Source: Nipponacmea schrenckii (taxonomy: Eukaryota; Mollusca; Gastropoda; Lottiidae). Taken from it: a stretch of 64,000 nt of DNA. The notes beneath the pieces are model-generated. The model was not told where the DNA came from and did not search any database. It saw nothing but the letters and a program-made list of their open reading frames with translations. Shown here piece by piece: positions 1 through 11,684 of this stretch. Position 1 is the stretch's first letter, and each line of letters begins with the position of its first letter. The stretch lies in assembly GCA_030562195.1 (NCBI GenBank), contig CM060200.1, forward strand, positions 15,996,001 to 16,060,000, written 5' to 3'. Position numbers and translations under genes: made by a program.

Positions 1-1
1 T

Positions 2-353
2 TTTAAACAGTTGTCTTCGTTAAATGCAACCAAAAGTGCTGGTTTAGATAAATTAAATCCTCTATTTCTCAAATATGGTGCTTTTACGTTAAGTGGTCCT
101 TTGACACATATATATAATCTATGCATTGATGCAAATATATTTCCTGATAAATTCAAAGAAGCAAAAGTTTTACCACTATATAAATCCGGCGCTAAATCTG
201 ATCCTAATAATTATAGACCAATTTCTGTATTATATAGTGTATCTAAACCACTTGAAAGACATTATTCAAAACATATAAATAATTTCTTAAATAATAATAA
301 GTCATTGTACTCGCACCAATCTGGTTTTAGGTCTAATAGTTCTTGTCAAACAG
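2..353 (+). pseudogene. LINE A reverse transcriptase, N-terminal part
   Basis: The frame is open from the window start to the foldback insertion. It contains the early RT block NNYRPISVL and a downstream HQSGFRSNSS block, typical of fingers and palm motifs of non-LTR RTs. Residues match the RT of copy B at about 43390-43750 with few changes. The last eight bases (346-353, TCAAACAG) form the target-site duplication, after which the frame runs into foreign DNA. The reading resumes at 3216. It would have copied element RNA into DNA at the target site; here it cannot be made as one protein. Confidence 0.85.
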
Positions 354-3207
354 GGCACTGTTTTACTTACGCACCCCCCAACTTCCCGTAAAGCTATCGA
401 TTTGAAACTTGGCAGAGGGATACTTATATGTGTCCTGAATGTTCACAGCAAATTTCAGACGATTCCGACCATTCCTTCTATTTTTAATTATTTTTCAAAG
501 TGTTGAAATGACTGAAATTTCTTCCGATAAATTGGATAATGGCGAAATAGCAGGGGGACTTAACTCTTTTGTTTAGTCGCACTTGCTTTGAAAAAACATT
601 CAATTTCGGGTCATTTCGACCAAAAATTGACAATTGTTCACTGCGATGTAACGAGTATAGCTGCAATCATTTTCGTTTGAGTTTACAAAATTGCCATGAC
701 TTTTTGCCGTTTGACGCGTACACATTGATCTGAAAATTTACAATGCGATGACAGCCATGTATTGATTACTCACAACAATTTTCAGACCGATCCAATTTTA
801 AAACAATCGCGTAATTCATGCCGCTTCGCCCCTTTTGCTGCATCGCATCCAAAATTAATTTCAATCGCGATATCGACGCGAAACGTGGCAATATGTCTTA
901 GTAATGATTGCTGATTACAAACAGCAATTTTCAGACCGATCAGACACCTCTAACTATGTTAAATCAATCGATAAAGTCATACCGCTGTGCCCCTTTTGCT
1001 GAATCGCATCCAAAATTATTTCCAATCGCGATATCGACACGAAACGTGGCAATATGACTTAGTAATGATTGCTGATTACTCACAGCAATTTTCAGACCGA
1101 CCAGACACCTCTTACTATGTTAAATCAATCGATAAAGTCATATCGCTATGCCATTTTGCTGCATCGCATCTAAAATTATTTCCAATCGCGATATCGACAC
1201 GAAACGTGGCAATATGGCTTAGTAATGATTGCTGATTAGTCACAGCAATTTTCAGACCGATCAGACTACACTTACTATGACAAATCAATCGATAAAGAGA
1301 TCCTGCTGTACCCCCCTTTGCTGCATTGCATCTGAAATTATTTTCAATCGCGATATCGATATGAAACGTGGCAATATGTCTTCGTAATGATTGCTGATTA
1401 CTCACAGAAATTTTCAGACCGATCAGACACCCCTAACTATGTTAAATCAATCGATAAAGTCATCCCGCTCTGCCCCTTTTGCTGCATCGCATCCAAAATT
1501 ATTTCCAATCGCGATATCGACACGAAACGTTGCAATATGACTTAGTAATAATTGCTTATTACTCACAGCAATTTTCAGACCGATCAGACACCTCTAACTA
1601 TGTTAAATCAATCGTTAAAGTCATACCGCTAAGCCCCTTTTGCTGCATCGCATCCAAAATTATTTCCAATCGCGATATCGACACGAAAGGTGGCAATTTG
1701 TCTAAGTAATGATTGCTGATTACTCACAGCAATTTCAGACTGATCAGACAAGTCTTACTGTGTTAAATAAATCAATAAAATAACCCCGCTTCGCCCATCT
1801 CGCTGCATCGCATCTGAAATGATTTCCAATCGCGATATCGTCACGAAACGTGGCAATTTGTCTAAGTGATGATTGCTGATTAGCAAAGCAATTTTCAGAC
1901 CGATCATACAAGTCTTAAGGTGTTAAATCAATCGATAAAGTAACCCCGCTATGTCCCTTTTGTCGCATGGCATCTGAAATTATTTCCAATCACGATATCG
2001 ACTCGAAACGTGGCAATTTGTCTTTGTAATGATTGCTGATCACTCACGGCAATTTTCAGACCGATCAGACAACCCTTACTGTGTTAAATCAATCGATAAA
2101 GTCATCCCGCCATGCCCCTATTGCTTCATGGCACCCGGAATTATTTCCAATCGTGATATGAGTGCTGTGAGTAATCAGCAACCATTACTAAGTCATATTG
2201 CCACGTTTCGTGTCGATATCGCGATTGGAAATAATTTTGGATGCGATTCAGCAAAAGGGGCAAAGCGGGATCACTTTATCGATTGATTTAACACAGTAAG
2301 GGGTGTCTGATTGGTCTGAAAATTTGCCGTGAGTAATCAGAAATCATTACTCAGTCATATTGTCACGTTTTGTGTCGATATCGCGATTGGCAATAAGTTT
2401 GGATGCGATACAGCAAAAGGGGCTCAGCGGGATCACTTTATCGATTGATTAAACACAGTAAGGGGTATCTGATCGGTCTGAAAATTGCCGTGAGTAATCA
2501 GAAATCATTACTAAGACATATTGCCACGTTTCGTGTCGATATAGCGATTGGAAATAATTTTGTATGCGATGCAGCAAAAGGGGCATAGCGGTATAACTTT
2601 ATCGATTGATTTAACGTAGTAAGGGGTTTCTGATCGGCCTGAAAATTGCTGTGAGTAATCAGCAATCATGACTAAGCCATATTGCTACCTTTCGTGTCGA
2701 TATCGTGATTGGAAATAATTTTGGATGCGATGCAGCAATAGGGGCATAGCGGCATGAATTACGCGATTGTTTTAAAATTGGATCGGTCTGAAATTTTTGA
2801 GTAATCTATACATTGCTGTCATCGCATTGTAAATTTTCAGATCAATGTGTACGCGTCAAACGGCAAAAAGTCATGGCAATTTTGTAAACTCAAACGAAAA
2901 TGATTGCAGCTATACTCGTTACATCGCAGTGAAAAATTGACAATTTTTGGTCGAAATGACCCGAAATTGAATGATATTTCAAAGCAAGTACGACTAAACA
3001 AGAGAGTTAAATCCCCCTGCTATTTCGCCATTATCCAATTTATCGGAAGAAATTTCAGTCATTTCAACACTTTGAAAAATAATTAAAAATAGAAGGAATG
3101 GTCGGAATCGTCTGAAATTTGCTGTGAACATTCAGGACACATATAAGTATCCCTCTGCCAAGTTTCAAATCGATAGCTTTACGGGAAGTTGGGGGTGCGT
3201 AAGTACC
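354..3207. mobile_element. Foldback-type non-autonomous DNA element FB1 (2,854 bp)
   Basis: The ends are inverted repeats: 354-~845 pairs with the reverse complement of ~2740-3207. The tips share TACTTACGCACCCCC; the left tip has about 6 extra bases. The insertion is flanked by a perfect 8-bp duplication, TCAAACAG (346-353 and 3208-3215). Removing the element plus one repeat restores the uninterrupted reading seen in LINE copy B. Between the arms lies an array of about 161-bp tandem units that runs forward to about 2155 and then in the opposite direction. No transposase ORF is visible, so mobility would have come from a partner. The 8-bp duplication fits hAT- or P-type transposases, but the tips are not diagnostic. 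Confidence 0.9.
845..2740. repeat. Inward-facing 161-bp minisatellite array inside FB1
   Basis: The word GATTGCTGATTA recurs at about 906, 1067, 1227, 1388, 1549, 1711, 1871 and 2031, giving a period of 160-162 bp. Each unit also carries CAATCGCGATATCGAC and an ATCGATAAAGT block. From about 2155 to 2740 the same unit runs in reverse complement for about three and a half copies. Short ORFs here are in repeat sequence and are not genes. Confidence 0.9.
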
Positions 3208-3215
3208 TCAAACAG

Positions 3216-4356
3216 CTCTGACTAACATAATTGAAAACGTTTATGATGCAGTAAATAATAATCTTATGGTTGGTTCTATTTTCTTTGATTTTACAAAAGC
3301 ATTTGATTTGATTTCCCATGAGATAATTATTGAAAAACTAAAACTATACAAATTTTCGAATGCATTAATAACCTTCATAAATTGTTACTTGTCGAATCGT
3401 ACTCAGCGTTGTTACGTCAATGGAACTCTTTCGTCTTCTCGAAGTATAAAGTATGGAGTACCACAAGGATCAATTTTAGGTCCCTTGTTGTTTAATCTTT
3501 ATATTAATGATTTGCCATTGCATATTAACTCTAACTGTGATCTTTTTGCGGATGATACTACGATTTATACTTCTGGTAAATCGGTTACTGACATACAATT
3601 AAAATTGCAAGAAAGATACTGATGCAATCTTAAACTGGTGTTCCTTTAATGTCATGATTTTAAATGAAAATAAGACCAAATGTATGTTAATTACAACTTC
3701 TCAAAAAAGAAAATATTCATCAGATTTATCAATTGAACTTAATAATCAATTTATTGAACAAGTTGAAAACTTTAGATTACTAGGTGTTACTGTGAATCAA
3801 AATCTCTCATGGACTCCGCACGTAAAGTTCGTTGCTAAAATTTTAAATACTAAGTTATTTCAACTGCGACAGTTAAGAAAGATCATGCCTGAAAAATATA
3901 GATCTATTTTTTATAAATGTCACTTTCAACCATATTTGGATTATTGTTCAACTATTTGGGATTCGCACGACATTGCATCGGCCGATATTTTACACAGGCA
4001 ACAAAAAATTGCTTTTAAATTAATTCTTGGTTCTAAGTATAATACTGATTTGTCACTGAATCTTAAAAGGCTTAATATTTTTGACATTGCATAATTTTAA
4101 TTCGTATAAATTTATGTATAAAACTCTGAACAACTTGTCTCCTTCCTACCTTTCAAGCCTCTTTAGCTATAAACAGACGCCTTATTCTAGCATAAATTCA
4201 AAACTTGTGGTGCAAAAACCACGAATCAATTTGATTAAACAAAGTATTAAATACAAAGGATCAATTTTATGGAATGGTCTAGACGAAAATATTAAATCAG
4301 CATCAGATTTTAAGACTTTTCGAAGGATGATTCTTGGTAATCTTTCATTAACATAA
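3216..4356 (+). pseudogene. LINE A reverse transcriptase, C-terminal part
   Basis: The reading continues the RT cut at 353: SIFFDFTKAFD, then GVPQGSILGPLLF and the catalytic FADD box (3545-3560), followed by thumb and C-terminal sequence in three frame segments (3266-3622, 3654-4094, 4081-4356). Compared with copy B, about 4 extra bases near 3611 and a short deletion near 4090 explain the two frame changes. The RT active-site residues themselves are preserved. The protein ends NLSLT-stop, as in copy B. Confidence 0.85.
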
Positions 4357-5420
4357 GCATAATTCCTGTTACACGGGTATTCTTTTCACCAACTATAGGC
4401 TTACTTGCTGATGGCTATCTTAACAATTGTGTTTCTCCATGATTTAATGATTTAAGTAATTTATTAATTTTATTTTTCCCTTTCCCACAGGCATATCACC
4501 ACCAACAATTCTATTTTGGCCTAACTTGAACCATTTTGAAAATCTAAATTACTACTGTCGGGGGATGAGTAAACATCCTTAAAGCTGGTCTTGAGCATGG
4601 ACAAATCCTACCTCCCCCTCCATAGAAAATAAGAACATAAAATGGAGTAGGGTTGGGTAGCCCGCTCGCAGCACATGCACTGACGCTTTGGCAATTCTTT
4701 TTTTCTTTTTTTTTCTTTTCTTTTTTCTTTTTTTTTTTTTTTTTTTTTATGTATGTTTTGATGTCTGATCGTCTCATGCAGATGTACTTGTCTATTCCTT
4801 GGTTTTTGTGGTCATGTACTTGATCGCAGAATGATGAATCTGTCCATTTTATACACATGTACTTGTGTATTTTAAAACTAATTGTACATTGAAATGATAT
4901 ATGGATTTTGCTGTCATGTACTTGATCGCCGGAAGATAAATCTGTCCATTATTTACACATGTAATTGTGTATTTTAAAATAAATTGTACGTTGAAATAAT
5001 ACGTGATTTTTTGCGGTCGTGTGCATGGCCGCGGGAACCATATATTACATCCATTTTATAAACTAATTGTAGGTTGAAAATCTGTCCATTCATGCACATG
5101 TACTTGTGTATTTTTAAACAAATTGTACGTGGAGTATTGTATATTTATTTTGTGGTCATGTACTTGATCGCCGGAACATATCTCTGTCCATTTGATACAC
5201 ATGTACTTGTGTATTTTTAGTATTTCAGACGAATTGTATATTGAGATATTATGTATTTTCGATTTTATTTGTTTTTTTTTTTTTATTTATTTATTTTTTT
5301 TTTTTTCCAATGTATTGCCCCATGGGCTGAATGTGAGACAGGACCATGTCCTTGTGTATTGGGCCTAATTCTGACCCATGTAAAATAAAGAGTTTATTAT
5401 TATAATTATTATTATTAATT
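4357..5420 (+). repeat. LINE A 3' UTR with minisatellite and TTA-rich tail
   Basis: There is no gene. It holds a T-rich tract (4689-4748), then four diverged units of about 105-130 bp, each with variants of CATGTACTTGATCGCCGG and ACATGTACTTGTGTATTTT (about 4790-5260). A second T-rich tract follows (5270-5307), then an AATAAA and a TTA-rich tail. The same order occurs inverted in copy B at 40851-42249, so these repeats belong to the retrotransposon. Confidence 0.8.
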
Positions 5421-5864
5421 TTCAGATCAATCGGTCTTAAAATAGCAAAGTTGCAAAATGTGCAAAAAACGGCAAAAAATGTGTGCAATGAATTTTCGAA
5501 TTCTGAAATTTTGTAACTGCTATCTTGTTGGAAATTGATTCAAGTTTTCAAAAATGCAAACCCGAAGAAAATCGATCAAAAATTGCGACTTCTAGAGTCA
5601 CTGACCGACTTTTTAGGTATGTTGCAATGCAGCACTTTCGGTTTTGCAAAAATGTTCCAATTTATTTTGAATAGAAACGTTGCCACTACATAAGGTCTGG
5701 AGAAGTAGTGCGAGTGCTGCAACTTTTGCAGCCTAGGCTGTGTGAGGTGTGTAAATTGCGAAAAAAAAAAAAAAAAAAATTGACAAACCGAAAACAAACT
5801 GAAAGCAAAGTCCCACAATAAAGTATTTTTGTTTACGAAAACATTGGTTAATCACAAATAGAGT
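5421..5864. other. Non-coding spacer between LINE A and Polinton fragment P1
   Basis: I see no supportable gene. The stretch is AT-rich with an A-tract at 5761-5779. An 80-codon reverse ORF here is Phe/Ser-rich only because of that tract. Confidence 0.6.
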
Positions 5865-5882
5865 TAATTTAATTCCTAAAAA

Positions 5883-6012
5883 ATGAATACTGAAGTATTG
5901 AACCAACAGAATTTACGAGATGTTATGATGCGTAAACAAAAAGAGTTAGAAGGAGAATTCAGTCAGAATTCAGATGTTGGAGTAGGATAGACACTACCTT
6001 TAAAACTATAAG
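5883..6012 (+). pseudogene. P1 hydrophobic-protein gene, first part
   Basis: It begins ATG at 5883 and reads MNTEVLNQQNLRDVMMRKQ, matching the start of the P2 gene at 61471. As in P2, the frame changes before the hydrophobic segment, so either both copies share an old frameshift or the two parts are separate small genes. The BEL element enters after AAACTATAAG (target duplication ATAAG, 6008-6012). Confidence 0.65.
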
Positions 6013-6427
6013 TGTACACTAGACTCTCGGAAGAGAGTAAAAAACTACAAATACAAAATACAACTGATAAGTACCGTACATATTAAAGATTCTTCCTAAT
6101 ATTACTCATTAGAAATGTAAATAGATCTAGGCCCCGCTTACAATACATGTGAATATCAAAGTTTACATCAAAAATATACACAGTCATGACATAGTTAAAC
6201 TGAGCACAAATGAAATATATGATGAGTTTGCTATTTAAAACAAATCTATAATCTAACAAACTTAAATTACCCTGTGGGGGGCTAAACTTTCTGGAAATTT
6301 CTTAAACGTATAAAATAATGGGTGACATGCTGGTTTTCATTAATCTATCTCAATAATTCGAGAGTATCTGCAAAGGGAGACAACTAAATTTGAATCAAGA
6401 CCAAAATAATTGTATAGTTCTATTACA
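6013..6427 (-). repeat. BEL 3' LTR
   Basis: On the minus strand it starts TGTAATAGAAC and ends GTGTACA, giving TG...CA ends. It matches 11685-12103 along its length. A TTACAATACATG block and the U-rich end are shared by both LTRs. Confidence 0.9.
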
Positions 6428-6442
6428 CTCCCCGTCTGAATT
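6428..6442 (-). promoter_or_regulatory. BEL polypurine tract
   Basis: On the minus strand CAGACGGGGAG lies immediately upstream of the 3' LTR, the position used to prime plus-strand DNA synthesis in LTR elements. Confidence 0.7.
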
Positions 6443-6519
6443 TAAACAAAAAATTCACTATCCACTTAGAATAACAAATAAAGACAATTTAAAGACATTT
6501 CAAAATATCAGGATCAAAA

Positions 6520-8175
6520 TTAGTATTTAATATCAGCTTCCAACAAGACAATAAGTTCCGTTATAGCACGGATATACGAAGCACGTTTACCATATTTTTC
6601 GATACGAACTTCGACTTTACGAGTAATGTTATCGTCACTTGGGAAAACGTTTGTGACGATACCTAAAGGCCATTCATTGAGATGAACTGAATTGTCTTTT
6701 AACAACACAATGTCATCTTTTGACACATTTCGGTTTTGTTGATGCCATTTTTGTCTGCTTTGCAAGGTCTGCAAGTACTCTTTTCTCCACTTCGACCAAA
6801 ACGCACTGGAAAGAACTTGTACAAATTTTCATTGAGATTGATAAGAGTCCTTAATAAACACGTTACAAAATCCGGCATCAGAACTCTCAGACTTTTGAGT
6901 TAATAAAAGTGATAGACTTAAAACTGATGGAGACTCTGGGTCTGATGAAAGTACCATGATAGGTCTGGAATTAACAACTGCTGAAACTTCGTACATTAGT
7001 GTAGATAAAACTTCATGAGTTAGATTTCTGTGCTTGTGATCCATTAACATATCATCCAATATACGTCTCGCTACCCCAATCATCCGTTCCCACACTCCGC
7101 CCATGTGGGAGGAGTGGGGGGAGTTAAACTTCCAAGTAGCACCTTGTTTGAATAGGTAATCAGCAACGGTACCATCTGACACGTTAATGGCATTCATCTG
7201 GAGGTCCTTGAAACTTCCAACAAAATTGGTTCCTCTGTCAGAGCGGAATTGTTTGACGGCACCTCGAATCGAAATAAATCTTCGGAGGGAGTTAATAAAT
7301 GAAGAAGAGCTCATTTCTTCGATCAATTCAATATGGATAACTCGGGATGTAAGACAGGTAAATATAACTGCCCAACGTTTTGCACTCGCCTGTCCTCCTC
7401 GTGTGCGTCTGGTTACCACTGACCAAGGGCCAAACACGTCGACACCTACATAACTAAATGGGGGATTAGGAGTCAGTCGATCATCCGGCAAATCTGCCAT
7501 CTTCTGAAATTCTAGTTTTCCTCGAAGTTTTCTGCATGTTACACATTTTTGAATGAGGGACGAAACAAGCCTCTTGGCACCAATAATCCAAAATCCATGA
7601 GATCTAATGCTTCCTTCTGTAAAATGTCTACCTTGATGATTGACCATGGAGTGAAAGTGTAATGCTAATAGTTTCGCAACGTAAGTGCGTCCTGGTATGA
7701 TTATTGGGTTCTTCTGTTGAAGACTTAAGCATGATTTCGAGAGACGTCCTCCTAAGCGAAGAATCTGGTCCTTATCCAGAACTGGCGATAATGATATGAT
7801 GCTACTTCCTTTTGGAATGGTTGTGTTTCTAGAAAGATGTCGAATCTCTTCATTGTAAAAGACCTGTTGAACTTGTTGGATGATGAAGTTCTCAGATTCG
7901 TGATAAAGTTCTTGGTTTCTAGGATTACGTGGTAGGTTTCCAGTGCGGTTCCTGAGATAGGATTTTAAATATGCGATAGCTCTGACTAATTTATCCCATG
8001 TTGAAAATCGTTTAAATCTTTCCAGTCCAATGTTAGGCTTGGTGACAGCAATGTTTTCTTTATTTACGCGAACTTCAGGTCTTAGCTCTTCTTCGTCGAC
8101 CAAAGGAAAAGTCTGTGTTTCAACGACAGGGTTCTCAAGGTGGAATGGTCCAGTTAACCATTTACTGCTTTTCAA
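6520..8175 (-). pseudogene. BEL integrase with H2C2 finger, DDE core and C-terminal DUF5641-like domain
   Basis: This part of Pol would insert the cDNA into the genome. In order there is a zinc-binding segment with HFHSMVNHQGRH and CVTCRK. The rve catalytic core follows with VGVDVFGPW (first Asp), FRSDRGTNF (second Asp) and MGGVWERMIGVARR (Glu). The tail reads AFWSKWRKEYLQTLQSR and continues into the 6520-6774 segment with SKDDIVLLKDN. An in-frame stop (complement of 6829-6831) splits core from tail; both parts share one frame. All three catalytic acidic residues are present. This is the best preserved part of the element. Confidence 0.88.
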
Positions 8176-9435
8176 ACGAGATGCGTGAATAGGTCGTGTT
8201 CCTTCGGCAGCTGGATTGGTGTCTGTCTTGACATATTGCCATTGTTGTAGTAGAATTTCTAATTCTGTTAACTCTATGTTGACTCGTTGTTAATGTTGCC
8301 AAGTACAACTTGACTATCCGTGTAAAATTTCACAGAGTCCATATCATGACCTAAGCTTTCACATACCACTTCGGCGATCTCAACTGCTAATACTGAAGCA
8401 CAAAGCTCAAGTCGATGGTATGGTATGGATGGTATGTCCGTGTTGAGGGGCAACTTTGGCTTTTCCTAATATAAATGAAGCTTGTGTGTTTCCCTTCTGA
8501 GTCCATTGTCTTAAGATATGATGAAGCTGCTATAGCTTCTTTCGAAGCATCACAGAAGATGTGTATCTCGGCTGCAGGGGCGAGATTGTTCGCATAGGTT
8601 CTATTGATCTGGAGTTCTTCTAATGCTGACAAAGATTCTCTCCATGTGTTCTAAATTTCTTCATGCTCTATAGGGAGCGGTTCGTCCCAATCGGTTCCCG
8701 ATATCCAATTTCGTAGGAATAGTTTTCCGACGACAACGGGAGCAGCAAATCCTAGGGGGTCATATAAACTGTTAACCGTCGATAACCGACCTCTTCTTGT
8801 AAATGGTTTTACATCGGATGAGATTTTAAATGTGAAAGCGTCCTGTGTCACATTCCAACAAATTCCAAGACTTCTCTGGGTGGATTATCTCCGATGTTGA
8901 GTTCCTTAAAATCTTTTGCCAAATCTTGTTTACACGTAGATTTCCTTCTTTAAGGAGGGCATTTTGAGTTCGTGTTACCAAGTCAATAGCCATATTTGAT
9001 GTTAAGCCATCATCCACATAAAAGTCATTTGTAACGAAGTCGCAAACGTCGTGTCCAAATTCTTCTTTGGCATTTTCGGCTGATTTACGTAGTCCGTATG
9101 TTGCTACCGCAGGAGAAGGAGAATTCCCGAATACATGTACGCACATGCGGTATTCTATAAGAGGTTTATCCATATCGTTGTTTTCATACCAGAAAAATCT
9201 GAGAAGGTTCTGTACTCTTCGTCTACTTGAAAACCAAAAACATCTGTTGGATATCAACGGTTACTGCGACGGATTCCTTCCTGAATCTAAGAAGAATACT
9301 CAATAAGCTATTAGTAAGGTCCGGCTCAGTAAGTAACATGTTGTTGAGCGCGATTCCTTTGTGTTTAGCGGAAGAGTCAAACACGACTCTTATTTGTTTT
9401 GGTTTCTTCGGATGAAAGACCCCAAAGATAGGCAA
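8176..9435 (-). pseudogene. BEL reverse transcriptase and RNase H region
   Basis: The RT begins near 9435 with MPIFGVFHPKKPKQIRVVFD and LNNMLLTEPDL, blocks typical of BEL/Pao. It continues with VTVDIQQMF, then MCVHVFGNSPSPAVATYGLR and the active-site box NDFYVDDGL. Downstream, SLYDPLGFAAPVV and AEIHIFCDASKEAIAASSY mark the connection and the start of the RNase H fold. The reading moves through three frames (9435-9223, 9257-8826, 8851-8387), so there are at least two frameshifts. It would copy the element RNA in virus-like particles; here it is inactive. Confidence 0.85.
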
Positions 9436-9686
9436 GTATCAGTGCTCTTCACCATCTTTCAGAGGAGGGGCAATCCCTGCATGCTTGTTGTCTAATATGT
9501 TCTGCATAAATTCACGAAACTGTTCTTTCTTTTCAGGATTCTTCTTCAGGCTGAATTCCAGTGAAGTGGCTCTCTTCAATGCACTTTCTCTATTACTCGG
9601 CATAGGTAGTCTGTCCTATCGCAAAGGAAGGGGGATAACTTTCCAGTTGCGTTCTTAGTGATACCATCTTCAACAATTTGCAAGAA

Positions 9687-10124
9687 TTATTTATCTTCCA
9701 CTGACAGTCCAAGTTTGTTGTTGTTACGTGTTCTTGTGAAAACAGAATGTCCTAAATCGTCTATAGATTGAAACATATTGTCATTAAGTTTGAAATAATT
9801 CTCACAAGGTTCGAAAATTGAAGGTCGATCATTTTGCAATACAAAAGTTTCGTTAACATTCACTGTATCACCTATATGGGTCTCACCTAAGCACACCTCT
9901 CCAATTACCACCCATCCTAGGGGAAGCTTTTGAGCAAAGGGGGTTCCAGAAGATCCAATACACTGATCCAAGACATGATGAGCCTCAAGTAAATCACTAC
10001 CAATTAAAAGTAAAATGTCTGCATCAGCGTTCATAATAGGAAGATCTACTTTATCTAAATGGGGATAATATGAGCAAACTTCAGGAGTTGGAATTTCTGT
10101 TGTTCGGAATGTCATTATATTCAA
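9687..10124 (-). pseudogene. BEL aspartic-protease region (DUF1758-like)
   Basis: The segment ILLLIGSDLLEAHHVLDQ followed by GTPFAQKLPLGWVVIGEV is characteristic of the retropepsin-like region of BEL/Pao polyproteins, lying between the gag zinc knuckles and the RT. The catalytic D-S/T-G motif should lie upstream and is not readable in this frame, so the start of the domain is lost to frame change. It would process Gag-Pol. Confidence 0.7.
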
Positions 10125-10431
10125 TCAGCCTTGGCAAGTAGAGTTTGGTACTGTAATCAATCGATTCTATCAGGTATTGAGCACGGGTGCGTCGTCAAGT
10201 TGTTATGAAGTGACCAGCTCAAGAAGATAAGGCATACTCTTATCTCATCTCCTCGTTCCTCGAAGTGATCGAAAAATTCTGTTTTAGCCAAAGATTTATA
10301 ATCTATCAAAGCGTAGGTCTGTAAATGTTTATCAGAACCTTCTTGGTATATGTTAACTAAGACAGCTTTCGCACAGGATCTCCCCTTAAATGGTTTCCCA
10401 CAAAGTTCAGTGCACTTAGAGCTAACATTTT

Positions 10432-11643
10432 CTAATTGTTTATTAGTTTGGTCTGTTGGATTGTCGGAATTCTCCGCGCCGTGATCGGTCGGAGTTTTAG
10501 AATATGTAGTTGTGCTGTAGTCCTTAGAGTTATGAAGTGCACCCTAGCTGTACAATCCTTTGCCAAATGGGTCTTTGGTCCACAACATTTAAAACATAAA
10601 CCCTTTTCAAACAAAAAGTCCATCTTCTCTTGAGGTGGTTTCATGCGAAATGATCTACACTGGTTCAGCGTGTGAGTAGATTGGTGAATAGGACAAAGAT
10701 CCTTTGAGAAGGATTTTCCACGATTTGGTTCAGATGTAGTCTCGGTCTTTTTAGTAGAGACATCTGTATAATCTCTCTTCGTAGTAGTAGACAAAGGTTT
10801 AGGTTTAATATGCGGATTGATCTCATATTGAAAACTAGGGTCATTTTTAACCTGAGCAAGATCTCTTAAGAATTCAGCAAAATAACTAAAAGGTGGGTAA
10901 GCGACGTTGTGCCTTTTCTTATATTTAACAGATTCATGTGTCCACTTTTCTTGAAAACCAACTGGAAGTTTACTTACAATTGGAGAGAGACTCCAGTTGA
11001 ACAGTCAAAATAGCTAAATAGAGTTCTATATCTATCATCTTCCTTAATAGATTCTATCTCTGAAACTATATCACATAAATCATACAATCGTTTAGTATCT
11101 TTATAAGTAACTGTTGCGAAAGATAAAAGTTTATTCGTAATGGCCGATTCTATAAGCTCGGGAGATGCATACCGATCGTTCAAACGTTCCCAAATGCGTT
11201 TTCTTTATTAATATTGCCTGCATTGGCAGCTTTTAAACTTATTAAGAGATCAATCTCTCCTAAAGGCTTAAGATCAAGATCAGATATAACATCACAAAAA
11301 CTAGATTTCCATGAGCTAAAAAATTCAGGTTTGTCATTAAATTTTACCAGCCTAGAAAACAACAATCCTTTCTTAATCATAAGCTTAGCAATATCATTAT
11401 AAGTTGGACCATTAGTGTTTAAAGGGAGAGAACTACCATTATTTACCAATGGGTCGATAAACAGGAGGGGGGTTTTGTATATCCACATACTGTGTGGGTC
11501 CAGGATGAAATGGGGTTACCGTGGGGGACAAATTGTTTTGCTGAGGGGATAGAATTTTGCATTTCAACATAGGGAGTTGAATTCTCAACAAATTGTCTTG
11601 TTCTGGTTTGAATCATTTCTTCGATATCACCATCATTTTTCAC
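10432..11643 (-). pseudogene. BEL gag with zinc knuckles
   Basis: The N-terminal part (11643-10974, three frame segments) contains DISDLDLKPLGEIDLLISL and LSFATVTYKDTKRLYDL, in the style of BEL capsid regions. The C-terminal part (10794-10432) has CPIHQSTHTLNQCRSF and GLCFKCCGPKTHLAKDC, the paired Cys/His knuckles that bind genomic RNA. Frames change at about 11485, 11183 and 10800. Position directly after the 5' LTR and primer site agrees with gag. Confidence 0.78.
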
Positions 11644-11667
11644 TGTACTGTTTTAAGCTTTATTGAT

Positions 11668-11684
11668 GTCTTTCAACTCAACCA
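11668..11684 (-). promoter_or_regulatory. BEL primer-binding site
   Basis: Directly after the 5' LTR, the minus strand reads TGGTTGAGTTGAAAGAC. It starts with TGG, the complement of a tRNA CCA end. I cannot tell which tRNA it pairs with. Confidence 0.65.

Larger units (their letters stand above)
1..5420 (+). mobile_element. LINE copy A, CR1/L2-like non-LTR retrotransposon (5' end outside window)
   Basis: The element reads on the plus strand from the window edge to an AATAAA-containing TTA-rich tail near 5380-5417. It is interrupted by a foldback element at 354-3207. It is closely similar to the minus-strand copy B at 40851-46925 through the reverse transcriptase and the whole roughly 1-kb 3' UTR, which identifies the 3' UTR as part of the element. 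The CR1/L2-like placement rests on RT style and on the SGNH-type first ORF of copy B; the exact clade is uncertain. Coding capacity is lost through the insertion and further frameshifts. Confidence 0.85.

Noticed and set aside
1115..1709. Several ORFs of 75-96 codons on both strands
   Set aside because: They lie in the 161-bp array of FB1 and repeat with the unit; open frames follow from unit composition.
845..2740. CRISPR-like regular repeats
   Set aside because: Units are 161 bp and fully repeated with no short repeat/unique spacer structure, in a eukaryotic element that inverts.
4544..4858. Minus-strand ORF of 104 codons with a poly-lysine run
   Set aside because: It crosses the T-rich tract of the LINE A 3' UTR; the lysines are the tract in reverse and there is no domain.
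6829..6831. Programmed stop readthrough in the BEL integrase
   Set aside because: The element has many other frameshifts, so a chance nonsense mutation is simpler.
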